DNA of 64,000 nucleotides from Cycas panzhihuaensis (Eukaryota > Cycadophyta), in the NCBI GenBank assembly GCA_023213395.1, contig CM041465.1, positions 168,151,741-168,215,740 of the forward strand. The letters run 5' to 3'. This document shows, piece by piece, positions 45,431-56,329 of this stretch. Below the pieces are notes generated by a model. It worked only from the letters and a program-made list of their open reading frames with translations, searched no databases and was not told where the DNA came from. The position numbers and the translations under genes were made by a program. Numbering within the stretch: position 1 is the stretch's first letter; every line of letters starts with the position of its first letter.

Positions 45431-46661
45431 TGACATTATGCGATATCTGACTCAGCAAGAATATCACCCTGAAGCCAGTAACAAGGTTAGGTCGGCGTGT
45501 CCGCGTCGCCAGCAACACTTCCTCGTGGGTGAAGTGTTGTACAAGAGATCGCCGATGGGATCACCTTGTTGCGTCGCTCCTGAAGAAGCGGACCAAATAC
45601 TCTGCGAATGCCACCATGGCATTTGTGGGGGCCACTTTGGGGGCTAATCCATGGCCCAAAGGATCCTCCGCAGGGGTTATTACTGGCCGTCCTTGTTCAA
45701 GGACGCCCACGCCTGTTCCCTTAGATGTCGGCGATGTCGAGCACGCATGATGTCTCTCACATACCTTCCGAGGCGTTTCACCCTATCGTGTCTCCGTGGC
45801 CCTTTTCTCAATGGGGCTTAGACCTCATTGGGGCTATATCGCCGCCATCTTCCTGACAAAGATAAATATATCCTAACCGCTACCGAATACTTCACTAAAT
45901 GGGCAGAGGCAATCCCCCTTTCCACTACCCCTGGCAAGACGATAGCCACCTTCGTCTACCAGTATATTATCTATCGTTTCAGGATTCCAGATGTCCTAAT
46001 TATGGATAATGGAACTTCCTTCTGTAATAAGGAAATGGACGAATTGTGTAAGAAATTCAAGATCTTGCATAAGATGTCATCCCCTTATTACCCCCAAGCA
46101 AACGGGCAAGTTGAATCTTTCAACAAAACGCTCGTCGACATTTTGAAGAAAACTGTTGCCCAGTCTCAAAGAGACTGGCACATCCAACTCCCTTCCGCCC
46201 TATGGGCTTATCGCACTTCCATCCGCACGGCTACCAGAATGACCCCATTCTCGTTAGTCTACGGAACCGAGGCGATACTCCCACTGGAAGTGGAGATCCC
46301 CTCTCTTTGGGTTTCCCTTCGAGGCCTCATTGACGAGGAGTCTATTCACCAGGCTCGCCTCCTAGACCTCGAAGCCCTGGATGAGAGGTGCTTAACGGCT
46401 TATCAAGCGAACCTCGCTTCGAAAGCCCGCTTGCAAAGGACACACGACAAATGTCTTCGTGCTCGTCCTTTGTGCCCTGGGGACCATGTCCTCAAATTGG
46501 AGTACCTCTACGATCGTTTGGCCAAATTCAGGCCCAAATGGGTTGGCCTCTTCGTCGTTCTCAAAAGCCTTGATAACGGTGCCTACAGGATCGCCACCTT
46601 AGATGGCTTAGAATTTGAGAAAGCGGTCAACAGAAAATTCCTTAAGAAATTTTACGCATGA
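45431..46661 (+). pseudogene. int: Integrase of element B (DD35E)
   Basis: The zinc-binding part starts in the frame ending at 45647 (CECHHGICGGHFGG), is frameshifted, and continues to CRRCRA near 45730. The first catalytic Asp (LDLIG, 45821-45823) lies in a different frame from the open core at 45828-46661 (277 residues). That core holds ILTATEYFTKWAEAIPL, the second Asp in LIMDNGTSF and the Glu in NGQVESFNKTL, with 35 residues between Asp and Glu. The C-terminus (TPFSLVYGTEAILPLEVEIP, then KKFYA) has no chromodomain. The core is well kept but the whole gene is broken. Confidence 0.86.
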
Positions 46662-47353
46662 TCTTTTCGCTCTTTTTCTCCGCCATGCTCTGAAATGAGC
46701 CTAAACTACCATTTTAAATTGTTCCCATTCCTCCTAACCATGGGTAGAATGGCAATTTAAGATGGGTTTTCGCTTTGTCTTCCAGTTCCTCCCGCGGAAC
46801 GCACGTTCCCGTATCCTCTCGGGAACCTTTGTCCTCCTATTTGGGCATTCCCTGACTATGACGACGCTGTGGAGTATTGCCACTCCATTCTCTTGCCTGT
46901 TGTTTCCTTTGCATATTCCGCTATGCTCCCCCGTGGACGTGCATGTCGCTCTATTTCTAACCTCACACCTCTCAATCACCTCTACTTACGGTGGACGTGT
47001 GTGCTCCTGTTAGACATATAGCCATACATGGAAGGAAACACATGCATATTACAACCAAATATTTACAACAAAATATATTTATAAAACATATTTACATATT
47101 TACATTTACAACATACAAAAATATTCATTTACAAAAGTAAATCATACATGCTATCTCTATCATACATGATACACACAATTTCATGTCAAAATGGGGTTCC
47201 AATTACCCCGTATATATATACATATATGTCAAAATATCATGGTACATCATGTGTGTGGGAAGCTGGGATCCTTGCAGAGGGGGTACAATCATGTGAGCCT
47301 ACATATGACCCCCTGGAGTCCCATGCTTTCCTGTTAAAACCATATGTACATCT
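46662..47353. other. Post-integrase non-coding region of B with three hairpins
   Basis: The region lies between the sense integrase stop and the end of the antisense gene. Hairpins are an ACCATTTTAAATTG arm at 46708-46721 with its complement at 46753-46766, GTTCC-TCCCGC-GGAAC at 46785-46800, and GTTCCCG-TATCCTCT-CGGGAAC at 46805-46826. An A/T-rich part with repeated ATTTACA follows at 47040-47150. The first two hairpins are matched in A. Confidence 0.6.
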
Positions 47354-49285
47354 CTACTGCTGTTGTCCTGATCTTGGGGTGCCATCCCCCGGTCTGTGTG
47401 ATCCCTCTCCTAGGGACCACATCCCTCTGAGGCTCCTCCTGGGCCTCCGTGAGCCGCCCGCCTCGCTCCCCTCGTCCCGAGGCCGTCTCGGGGTAGTAGT
47501 CATTATATATGTATGGGTCCGGCTCCTACTCGACCTCGAGACCATCTGCGCTACTAGCTGGTTGTATCAGACTTAGATGCGATCACTCTCTCCCCAGAGT
47601 CCCTCCTCCATAGCCCTGAACTTCTCCTATGTCGCCTTAAGGCGCTCCTCTAGGGCCCCAGTGGGCGCTACTCCCCGCATCTCCTCCTAGTCCGCTCTGA
47701 GCCTCCAAGGCCTGGACTCGTCCGCACAGCTCATCCCGCTCGCCCCTGGCTGTGTCGAGCTCTCATTGCAGCTGTCCCCGGAATGCCATGTACTCCTGGG
47801 TCTCTGCAGCCCAGATGTCTCTCACCCTCGCCAGTGGGACGAATGCCTGCATGTGGGCTCCTACTGATCTGGGTGCATCCTCCGCCTGGATGGGTGGTTG
47901 CCCCTCTGCGTAGACCTGAGGGAACATCTCCCTCACCATGGCCTCCACCAGTCTCCGGACCTCTGCTACTCTTGTCAATGCAACATGCCATGTGTCAGTG
48001 TATATTCTCACTGCATACCATAATGAAATGAAATCAAAGATCTATCTAGATGTCAAACGACTAAGGAAACGGTTAGGTCTCACCTACCGCGGCCGCCAGA
48101 TCCTCTACTCGGGCGGCATCCTCGTCTCCTGGCCCTCCGCCAGCTGCAGGTACCTCGTTCTCAGGTACATCCTCTACCTCTGCCTCATCTCTAGCAGGGA
48201 CTGTCTCGACCCTCGCCTCTCCGGATCTCCTTAAGATCTGTAGTTTGCGACCCCTAGTCTCGGGCACCCTGCTCGCCTCGGCAGCTCCTGATGGACCTGC
48301 CCCTCCTCTGATAGTCCCGGATGGCCCTGCTGCTCCTCCTGTCGACTGTGATGGACCTGCCTCTCCTGCAAGTCATGATGGGCCAGCCCCATCTCCCCCG
48401 TCATCACCGTCGTTGCCGCTATCGTCGTCGCTGTCGTCGTCGTCATCGTCGTCGATGGGCGCTCCTGCTCCGCCCGCTCCATCGTCGCTCTCCCACCTCA
48501 CTGCTCTGTAGGGCTATGCTATATAGTCTGTCAGAGTAAGGAGGTCGAGTGATGTCGCATCGACCGACTGACGGACATGGGCCTGGTCCTCTGTCCCTCG
48601 GAGCTGCGTCTGCCACCTGTGGACCATCGGGGCCTACCCTGCTATGGGGAATGGTCCCCCTACTGGTGCCACTGCCGTAAAATGATAAAAAAACCAGCAC
48701 TGCAATAGTGTGCTATAAGAAAACCCTCCTCTGCCGGTTCGCCGCAACTAGAGTGGCCTAGTCCATCCTCTCGCCGGCCTCACACCGGCGTACTGCATCC
48801 ACCCATCCTCTAGGGATCTCCCTGTAGTTCTATTTCTAGGAAATCTGGAACAGAATGCATAGTAGTATCAACTTCCTCGCCCGAGGAATCCTGGACATGA
48901 GCATAGTCTGGAGGGGAGCTCCCCTCCGCTCCCACCTGTCAGTCCCTGTGAAGAACTAGGCTGCCTCCCTGTGTGTTGCCTCGGTGCTAGTCAACGCTCC
49001 CAGCCTCACTGGTCTCCCTATCGCTGGCACCCCCATTATCCACCTAATATCTCCTGGGGTGATAGTGACGTCGCCTATCTGAGGCAAGTGAAATACATGC
49101 CTCCTCCTATCCCAGTGCGACACGATGTCAACCAGGAGCCTCTGGTCTGATGTGAACTGTGGAGTCTTGAGGGCCTTGTATAGGCCACACCTCTTCAGAG
49201 TCACCTTGTCCTCTTGGGACGCCATCTCCAAGTAGCTCAGTATCGGCATGCTGACGTTCTCGCGATTATCCACCATAATAACTGC
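47354..49285 (-). pseudogene. Antisense plant-mobile-domain-like accessory gene of element B
   Basis: On the minus strand, an exon starts at 49285 after TGATTGCAG. The frame 48956-49291 encodes LSYLEMASQEDKVTLKRCGL, SHWDRRRHVFHLP and VTITPGDIRWIMGVP, a PMD-like block (H-x-F-H-x-P, then D-I-x5-G-V-P). After a stop, RWERRGAPLQT and REIPRGWVDAV continue the domain, with stops and a frameshift up to 48540. The next part has a poly-Asp run from a GAC/GAT repeat (48425-48460), GPSG repeats, and a frame at 48073-48267 ending at a donor TAG/GTGAGA. After a putative 73-bp intron, the frame 47763-48011 (RIYTDTWHVALTRVAEVRRL) looks like a coiled-coil tail, followed by a basic Arg-rich end (frame 47354-47545). 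PMD proteins occur in plant silencing pathways and in transposons; the role here is unknown. Confidence 0.7.
48011..48083 (-). other. Putative intron in antisense gene of B
   Basis: On minus, AG/GTGAGACC at 48084/48083 and TATGCAG/TGAGA at 48011/48010 delimit 73 bp. Joining the exons completes a GTG codon and continues in frame into RIYTDTWHVA. The donor has an equivalent in A (CAG/GTAAGA at 1366/1367); the acceptor is not clearly matched there. Confidence 0.5.
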
Positions 49286-50494
49286 CTGCAATCATCACAA
49301 GTCAGTCAAGGTCATCTTCCTAGTAGTCATCTAGGCTCCTAACTATCTGTCTGATTTTCCTTTCTAATTTTGGGGGCTGTTTGGCCCCTTTTCTGGTTTT
49401 TCTCGGTTTTACGCTGCGTCTGGCTCTAAATTTAACGCTACCACTAAATTTGGAGTGGGTCCCGCGGCGATCGCTCTCCTGCAGCGATCCCATGGCCAAG
49501 ATCGTGGTGCCACGATCTTGGCCGCAGTACGAACGATAACCCCCCTAAAAAGGAGGGTTACGGCCCAGAAAATCTAAAAATTTTTGTGGTGGACCTCCGT
49601 GGGGCCCATCGGGACCAGGGCTCCCTAATGCCCAAGTCCCCACCTCTTTCCAGGTCTAATTCAGACTCTGAGAGACATCCAATTACCCATAAGGGGCATA
49701 AAAAAACATAAAATTAACTAGAAAGCATTAAACTTTAAACTTTGAAATGGCAAGGGTTTCGTGAGATCCACTCACTGGATCTGGCCTGACCGTCGTCATC
49801 TCGTCTCTACGATCCTAATGACTCTCGCCACGCTCGAATCCAATGGTCGGATCGTCTCCTACATGCCTCTGAAGTTGGGTAGCACTCTGCATCGTAGGGA
49901 AAAGGCTCTGGTTTCGCACGAGAGCTGGTGAAAATGAATCCAATTTTCATTGGTTTTCCTTACATAGGCGGGGGCCCCAACGGGTACTTCTTTCGTTTTT
50001 GGCTCTGCGACAGTCGTTGGGACCGTCTCTTTCTCCTAATAGCCTTTGCCTTCTGGCCCTGTCGCCCATTGTGCTCCATGGACACCCTTTTTGCCTTCTC
50101 TTGCAAGGGCATTTATGGCACCTCATTATCGCACTTTTGCTAGGGCCCTTCTGCATCGTTTTATGCGCTACTCCCGTGCATGCCCAAGTTTATACTCGTT
50201 TGGGTCATTTTGCCGCCCTGGACTCATTTTTGCAGCCCTTTCTCATTCCTGGGGTCCCCAAAGGAAATGCTCCCCTGTCTGGTGGCATGTTTTGCTTCCC
50301 AAAACAACCTTTGGCACTCCAGGGCGCCTTTTCTCCGCTAACTCTCAACTAGTGGCTAGATTGCTTGCTTTCATTCTTGGGTAACCTCATTGCTAGGTCC
50401 TCCTACCCTTCTCGGCCACCGTCTTGCTCGCCATCTGAGTCTTTCTTTTACTTTCATTACTATTTGTGTGATTACTAGAGCTTAGTATTCAGAC
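49286..50494 (-). other. 5' region of antisense gene / upstream region of second RNase H in B
   Basis: No convincing exon was found. It contains a branch-point-like CTGAC followed by GATTGCAG (49300-49286 on minus), the diverged AAATTTAACGCTACCACTAAATTT motif (49427-49450), and two strong palindromes: GATCGCT/AGCGATC at 49469-49489, and GGCCAAGATCGTGG/CCACGATCTTGGCC at 49494-49523 with a 2-nt centre. A CCAAT-containing inverted repeat lies near 49931-49953. Frames at 49928-50384 are not conserved in D. Confidence 0.5.
49494..49523. repeat. Perfect 14-bp inverted repeat
   Basis: The arms GGCCAAGATCGTGG and CCACGATCTTGGCC are separated by TG. It is GC-rich, next to a second inverted repeat (49469-49489), and in the 5' region of the antisense gene. 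It is not seen at the same place in D. Confidence 0.75.
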
Positions 50495-51064
50495 ATGTCC
50501 CTTCTCGTTTTTACCGATGGTGGAAGTTGCGGCAACCCCGGACCTTCGGCCGCTGCGTGGATTCTTCGCAGCCCCTCCAGACATGATTTCTTGCGTTCCA
50601 GGGTCTTTCTTCCCGAGGTAACCAATAACGAAGTCAAGTACACGATCGTTATTGAAGCTCTGACCGATGCTTTCCATTTCCATTGCAGGTCCATCGTGTT
50701 GTTTTGCGATTCTCAGGTCGTAGTGTCCCATCTCACCCAAGTCTACCAGGTGCGATGCCCTCACCTGAGAACCCTCGCGTCTGCTGCTAGATCTCTTCTA
50801 GCTTGTTTCTCGTCAGTGGATATTCAGCATATCCCTAGGCACCTCAATGCTGAGGCCGACAGCCTCGTCTGCCTCATCCTTGAGCGTCGCCTCCCTCTTC
50901 TGAGCAGCCACGAGGCTTGCTTGGCCAGTCCGTGCCCAAGTCTCCGGTTGCTGTTAGTTAGATTGCTTGCCTTATTTGCTGGGTACCCTCCTACTTCACG
51001 TTGCACTTCGACAACGGGGGCATCCCCTTTCACTTGCTTATTTCAGTTACAGGTCGATGCTTAG
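50495..51064 (+). CDS. Second (additional) RNase H of element B
   Basis: The open frame starts MSLLVFTDGGSCGNPGPSAA. It is a type I RNase H separate from the pol RNase H, located after integrase and the antisense gene, as in dual-RNase H Tat elements. Three of the four catalytic acids are present: Asp in FTDGG, Asp in LFCDSQ and Asp in NAEADSL. The Glu expected in NN-x-A-E-Y is Lys (NNEVKY), whereas copy D keeps Glu. The domain covers about residues 1-135; the rest is Leu/Pro-rich with no recognised domain. The start is supported by the aligned ATG in D (MTLYIFTDG). Probably catalytically impaired. Confidence 0.8.
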   Translation: MSLLVFTDGGSCGNPGPSAAAWILRSPSRHDFLRSRVFLPEVTNNEVKYTIVIEALTDAFHFHCRSIVLFCDSQVVVSHLTQVYQVRCPHLRTLASAARSLLACFSSVDIQHIPRHLNAEADSLVCLILERRLPLLSSHEACLASPCPSLRLLLVRLLALFAGYPPTSRCTSTTGASPFTCLFQLQVDA

Positions 51065-51373
<309 letters not shown>

Positions 51374-53936
51374 TGTTCCCGGCTCACAGGAATGGACTCG
51401 AGACGCATCGACGCAGGTTTGTTCAGGTATACTTTCTCACTTTTCTTGCCCATACTTGGTTAAGGTTATTTAGAGTAGGTTGCTTGACATATGCCTGCCT
51501 GCACGTATTGCTTTTCTACTTTCTCATAATGCATGTGCTTACGGCACACCATCAGCCTATGACGACTCATAGCGGGGGCATTCCTCAGCGAATGCTACAC
51601 CCCGTATGGCGCACAACCACCCACGTTGTCTCCATAGTCCCCCAGGATGTTTCTGTCAGTCCTATTTACTCTCGTTACAACATGTTGCTTATGTTGCAGT
51701 CCTTCCTAAGCCTGATTTAATCCTTAGTTAGGACTCTTTGCATTATTTTGGGTACTGCCATTACAGGCATTCCCCCAGCTGCTCTAACTTATGCTTAGCC
51801 TTGATTTTTGCCCCTAAACCTGATGTTTCTATTTATTTTTCTCTTTTTTTGTTTCTAGCCTGATACCACTGTAAACTTAGCGGTACCGTAGAGTTTACCG
51901 CGGTACAACTGTTTGAAATTTTAAAAAAGAGAACCACGTGATAGTTTCTGTTTTTTTGCGAAACTACCGCATAGCATTGATTGATTCAAGTCGCCTTGAC
52001 ATCCCCAATGTTCATCCGCTGTGAACAGGGGGGATAAAGGGGATTTTGCTCCCCATTTTTCGGATCTTTTGGCCATTTTTCAAATCTCTTGGAAGAATTT
52101 CTGACTGTCACACAAGAAAACACACAAAAAAGATAATCTACATACACAACAACTGGACAAAGGAGGAGAGGATTGCTACCAGTTGGACTTGCACAGCCAT
52201 TGTTGCCCCCTACTGCTCTCCACAGCAAGCTCCATCTTTCTTTGCAGGTGCTCAAGGATCTAAGTGACATTTTCACCTAAAAGCTGCCCAAAGAGCCAAC
52301 TTCTAAGCCTCCAAACTTGCAAGGAGTTTTCTTCATCTTCACTCTTACAAGGACCACTCATGATCAGTCCCTATACGTTGTTTATTGCTGTTGTTCTTAG
52401 CAGTAAAGTCCATGATTGATCTTCTTCCTACGAGGTACTTCTTATTTTTTACTTGCAATCTATTTTATTCCTATTTCTTTTGTTCATTAATGAATGGGAT
52501 CCTAGTTAGCTAGTTTTCCTCATAGTGTTGCACTAGATTAGTGATACCCTCATGTTGCTTCTTCTTGTAAGCCTCTCTATTTTCCTTAAACTGTCTCTTT
52601 CACCCCCTTTCTTAGTTAGCCCGTGCAAAGGAGTACATACGAGGATTTGAGGGAGGTAGGCAGGGTTCTGTCCCCCATTGCTATCCTTTTCCCCAAGGGT
52701 TCTGTCCCTTATCCTCTTTCCCTTTGCCATCCACGCTTTCTTAGGGAACGAACTAAGGGAGTTTAGGGGATTTAGTTAGGGTGTTCTGATTAGCATAAGC
52801 AACCTATCACTACGTCATTATCAGAAGTCTCACCTGTTGGTGTTAGACCCTACGTAAGCCCCAGTTTTTTTTGTTATTCTTTTCCTTGTTATAGTTTGTT
52901 GCTTCACTACCTTGTTGCCAACTAGTTTTCCTTCCTAAGTTCTGTGGAGGTCTCCCATGGGTGAGTTAGCCATCCCGAGGCTATACTCCTTTCCCGTTCA
53001 AGTGTTTTTGTGGTGCATGGTGGTGAGAGCGTTTCTTATATGTTGCTATTTCGTTTGGTTATATTCCGATGCTTAACTTACATCTTAGTTTCATTTGATT
53101 TTAGTTTATATATATATTTTTTGGTATATCTTGTGGCCTCTCTTCTGAGAGGAAGGTGTCCTTCTCACCTGTTTGCAGGACCACACACTAGTGGAGTGAT
53201 ACGCGGGATGAGCCCGTTGCAGGTTAGTTCCCCGCGTAGTGCATTTCTTTCTTTAGTTTCAAGCTTTTTTCGTTTCTTTCTGTTTCATTTGCTTTTGCAT
53301 GCTTAAGGGGAGGTAAGTAAACCCCTCTTCTATCGCTTCTGGTAATTACCGCTGATCGGCGTTGCATGCACGGCAGATGGAGAAGGAAGGAGCAGGACTT
53401 AGAGAGACGAGCTGCACCTCCATTCAGGCACTGGATCCAGGTATTCCCCTTGCTTCCTGTGTATCCCCTTTTACATTACTACTTTTCATGCATTTGCCTA
53501 AGTAGTTAGGAAATTGTAAAGGAATATAAAGGAAAAGGGAAAGTGCATTCATTTTCTTTACATCATTTTTCATTTTATCTAGCATACAATAGCACAGATA
53601 GCTTGCTCGCGTCGTATCCGAGCTGCCCCTCTATTGTACCTTTTCCCGCATTTGCCTGCACATTAGTTAGTTGCCCTTCCATTCGTTGCCTTCTCATTGC
53701 CTTGAGAAGACGCAACGCGCAAGGTATTCTCTCTCCTTCCCGGCCATCTGAAGGATAGGGAGGCCTTATTTTGCACGGTTACCTGGAAGCAACCAGGCAC
53801 CTTGCAGTCCCGAATCCGTGCTCCAGCGCATGGACGCCCTGTGAGGTGAGGTCCTCGCTGCCTAGCTTAGTTAGCATAGCGTATTCTCATATCCTTTTGC
53901 TAGACGTAGGGATACCGCCCCGTAGCGAGCGTTTCA
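51374..53936 (+). repeat. LTR shared by elements B (as 3' LTR) and C (as 5' LTR), 2563 bp
   Basis: It starts TGTTCCCGGCTCACAGG and ends GAGCGTTTCA, the same length as the 5' LTR of B. It is preceded by the B purine tract region and followed at once by a primer site and leader, so it functions positionally as both a 3' and a 5' LTR. Internal landmarks are a palindrome at 51871-51900, G-box 51935-51940, TATA 53106-53117, hairpin 53137-53152 and GAGGTAAGTAAA stem-loop 53306-53326. Confidence 0.88.
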
Positions 53937-54115
53937 CTAGCGACCATACTGGGGACTGCCAATAAGGGAGCTAAATTCGCTTCCCCTTTTCGTTGGTGTT
54001 CTTGCCTCTAGGTAGTCTCTTATTCTGTGTTTTCAGTTGGGCAACCCCCAACGTGCTTGCATCATTTTCCTTCTTTTCTTTTTTGTTTCTTCTAACAATG
54101 CTCGCAAAGGCATTG

Positions 54116-56185
54116 CATGCGATATTTCTCACGTCACTTGCGAGGTCTGCCGTCGTTGTTAGAAGACCAATCGCCTCGTTCCCTTCCGTCGTCAAACCCT
54201 GATTTAACAATGGAAGGTTACCCGTCTGATTAGGCCTACCATACCATGATTTCAGTAACTCAAGAGTTCCCTGCATCTATTCCGGAATCCGCTCATGGGG
54301 GTGATGATTCCATCTATTATCCAGATGACTAATTTCACCCTGCTGACTTTCATCTTTATGCTCATGCAGCGGAAGATTCGACACCTCACGAGACTCACCA
54401 CCCCACTAGTGAGCCTTACGAGCAGCGTCCTAAGGGATCCCCTACTTTCGAGATCCCATTGACTTCGTATGGCTACGAGGATACCCCTCTCGCCGACGTA
54501 GTCGAAGCGCTTAACGAGTACTTCTGAACAACTCGCTGCCAACCGTATCCTAGATGGTTTGAAGAAGTGTTGCACAATGTAGCATCTTCTTCATCCATAC
54601 CTGCGCCTCCTACAATGAATGATGCTTCTGCCCGCCCACACTTGTCCTATGCCGTGTCTACCCTGGCTCCCAGGGCAAGCATTGCGCCACCTACTTCTAG
54701 CCGTGGTCCTACTTCTTCAGGACCCATTCGTGGCATGTCCTTCCCCCAACTTGGGGTCAGCATGCCGTTTCTGAGCCAAACGAATGCGCCGCCTTCGAAT
54801 GTGGCACATGCGTTCCCTAGTAGGCCTCGAGGCCCTACTAGTGCTGCTACCATCAACTATGTAGGACCCACTCCTACATATGTTCAAGACCCTGCTGGTG
54901 GCCCTTCCCTTTACGTACCCCCAGGTTACACATCTCAACCTTGGGGGCAAGGTAGGGGAAACCATCTTCCTACTTATGGGGTGGACCCGTTGCACCTATA
55001 TGGAGTTGCGCCACCTACGGGTGGCCCATATGGGTAAAACCTGGTCCCTCACCCTTCATTTCCACCATCTAGTGCGACTCCTGTTGTCGCGTCTTCGCAA
55101 GGGAACTTACCTCCCTTCCAAGGCATTTACTCGCAACCCCTTTCCAACAAGGGACGTTTCCCCAAGGAAGGATTGGCTTACCACCCTAATCCATTCATGT
55201 TCCTTTACCGGTCATCGATTCATTAGCCCAGGTAAGGACACGTCCTTTCATGGACTATAGGTCAACGTCATTATCTGTTGAGGCGCTAAGGACTAACCTG
55301 CCGCCTCACCCTCTTGGAGTTCCTAAATTTGACGAAACTTCGTCGCAAGACCCAACCAAACACGTACGTAGTTTTTCTATGGCGTGCATCGATTATTGGG
55401 CTTACGACCATATTCTGATGAAGCTATTTCTGTGATCCTTGTAGGGCGATGCCCTCAAGTGGTTTTACCGTCTCCCTGCTCATTCGATTTCTTCGTTCCA
55501 GTAATTGGTGGATGAGTTTGTCAACTATTTTGACATAGCCCGTCCATTCTAAAGCAGAATGAAAGCGCTTCTATCACTTAAACAAGGTCATGACGAGATG
55601 AATCGTGACTTTGTGCGATGCTTTCATGATTTCCTTCACTCTACCAAGGCCACATTGCCTGAAGAGTTGAAGCGAGATCTCTTCGTCAACACACTCTACC
55701 CCGAAGTGCATGTGAAAGTCCTTAAGATGGGGGCAACCACATGTGACTCCGTGATTACGAGGTGCTTGGTGTTGGAGGCCATTGAGATCCAAGCTGGACT
55801 CAAGAAACCTCCTAAGCCATCACAACATCATGAGGCGCCTCCCCCAGCGAAGGAAACCAAACCTTCGCAGTCCGCTAGGCCCACCTCTCATCCGACTGAG
55901 AGGACCCTAGATCCTCTTACCTCTACTATTCGCTCATTTGAGCGCATGATGAAGGAGCTTAAACTCCAATCTCCTTCATCGCCGACCTCCCATAAACTAG
56001 TTCAGCAAGCTTCTCATGCGATGCCCCCCAAAGGCAGTAACATCCAACTTTCTCAAGCAAGGAAGATCGATCCTCCCCTTGAGAAGAGGTGGTGTTCCAT
56101 CCACGGGGAGTGTTTCCACGATAATTCGTGTTGTTGGGCACAGCACCCACGCGACGCCCCGCCGCGTGATTCGTCCCCTAAGTAG
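54116..56185 (+). pseudogene. gag: gag of element C
   Basis: The N-terminal part (54116-54530) has several stops, and a TGA after LNEYF (54526-54528). The frame 54567-55037 (156 residues) holds the Pro/Ser-rich part with LGVSMPFLSQTN, in phase where B is frameshifted. It ends at the TAA after GGPYG shared with B. A one-base difference near 55140 shifts frame. The core spans 55250-56185, with stops after LMKLFL and at the FQ-stop-LVDE position, then SLKQGHDEMNRDFVRCFHD and the zinc motif CSIHGECFHDNSCC (about 56094-56135). It ends in TAG after RDSSPK. Confidence 0.82.
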
Positions 56186-56329
56186 GCATGGAGGCCTAAC
56201 CTCAATCAACCCATTCATAGAGACCCGTTCCCCAAATATGGGGAATGTGGTCGTGATGTTTAGCAAAGGAACAATCAAAATCAGGATAGATCCCCCGATT
56301 CTCGCCCTTCGCATGGTAGAGGGAAGGGT

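Noticed and set aside
49928-50384. Overlapping frames upstream of the second RNase H in B as an extra gene
   Set aside because: No motif, and the corresponding part of D has no such frames.
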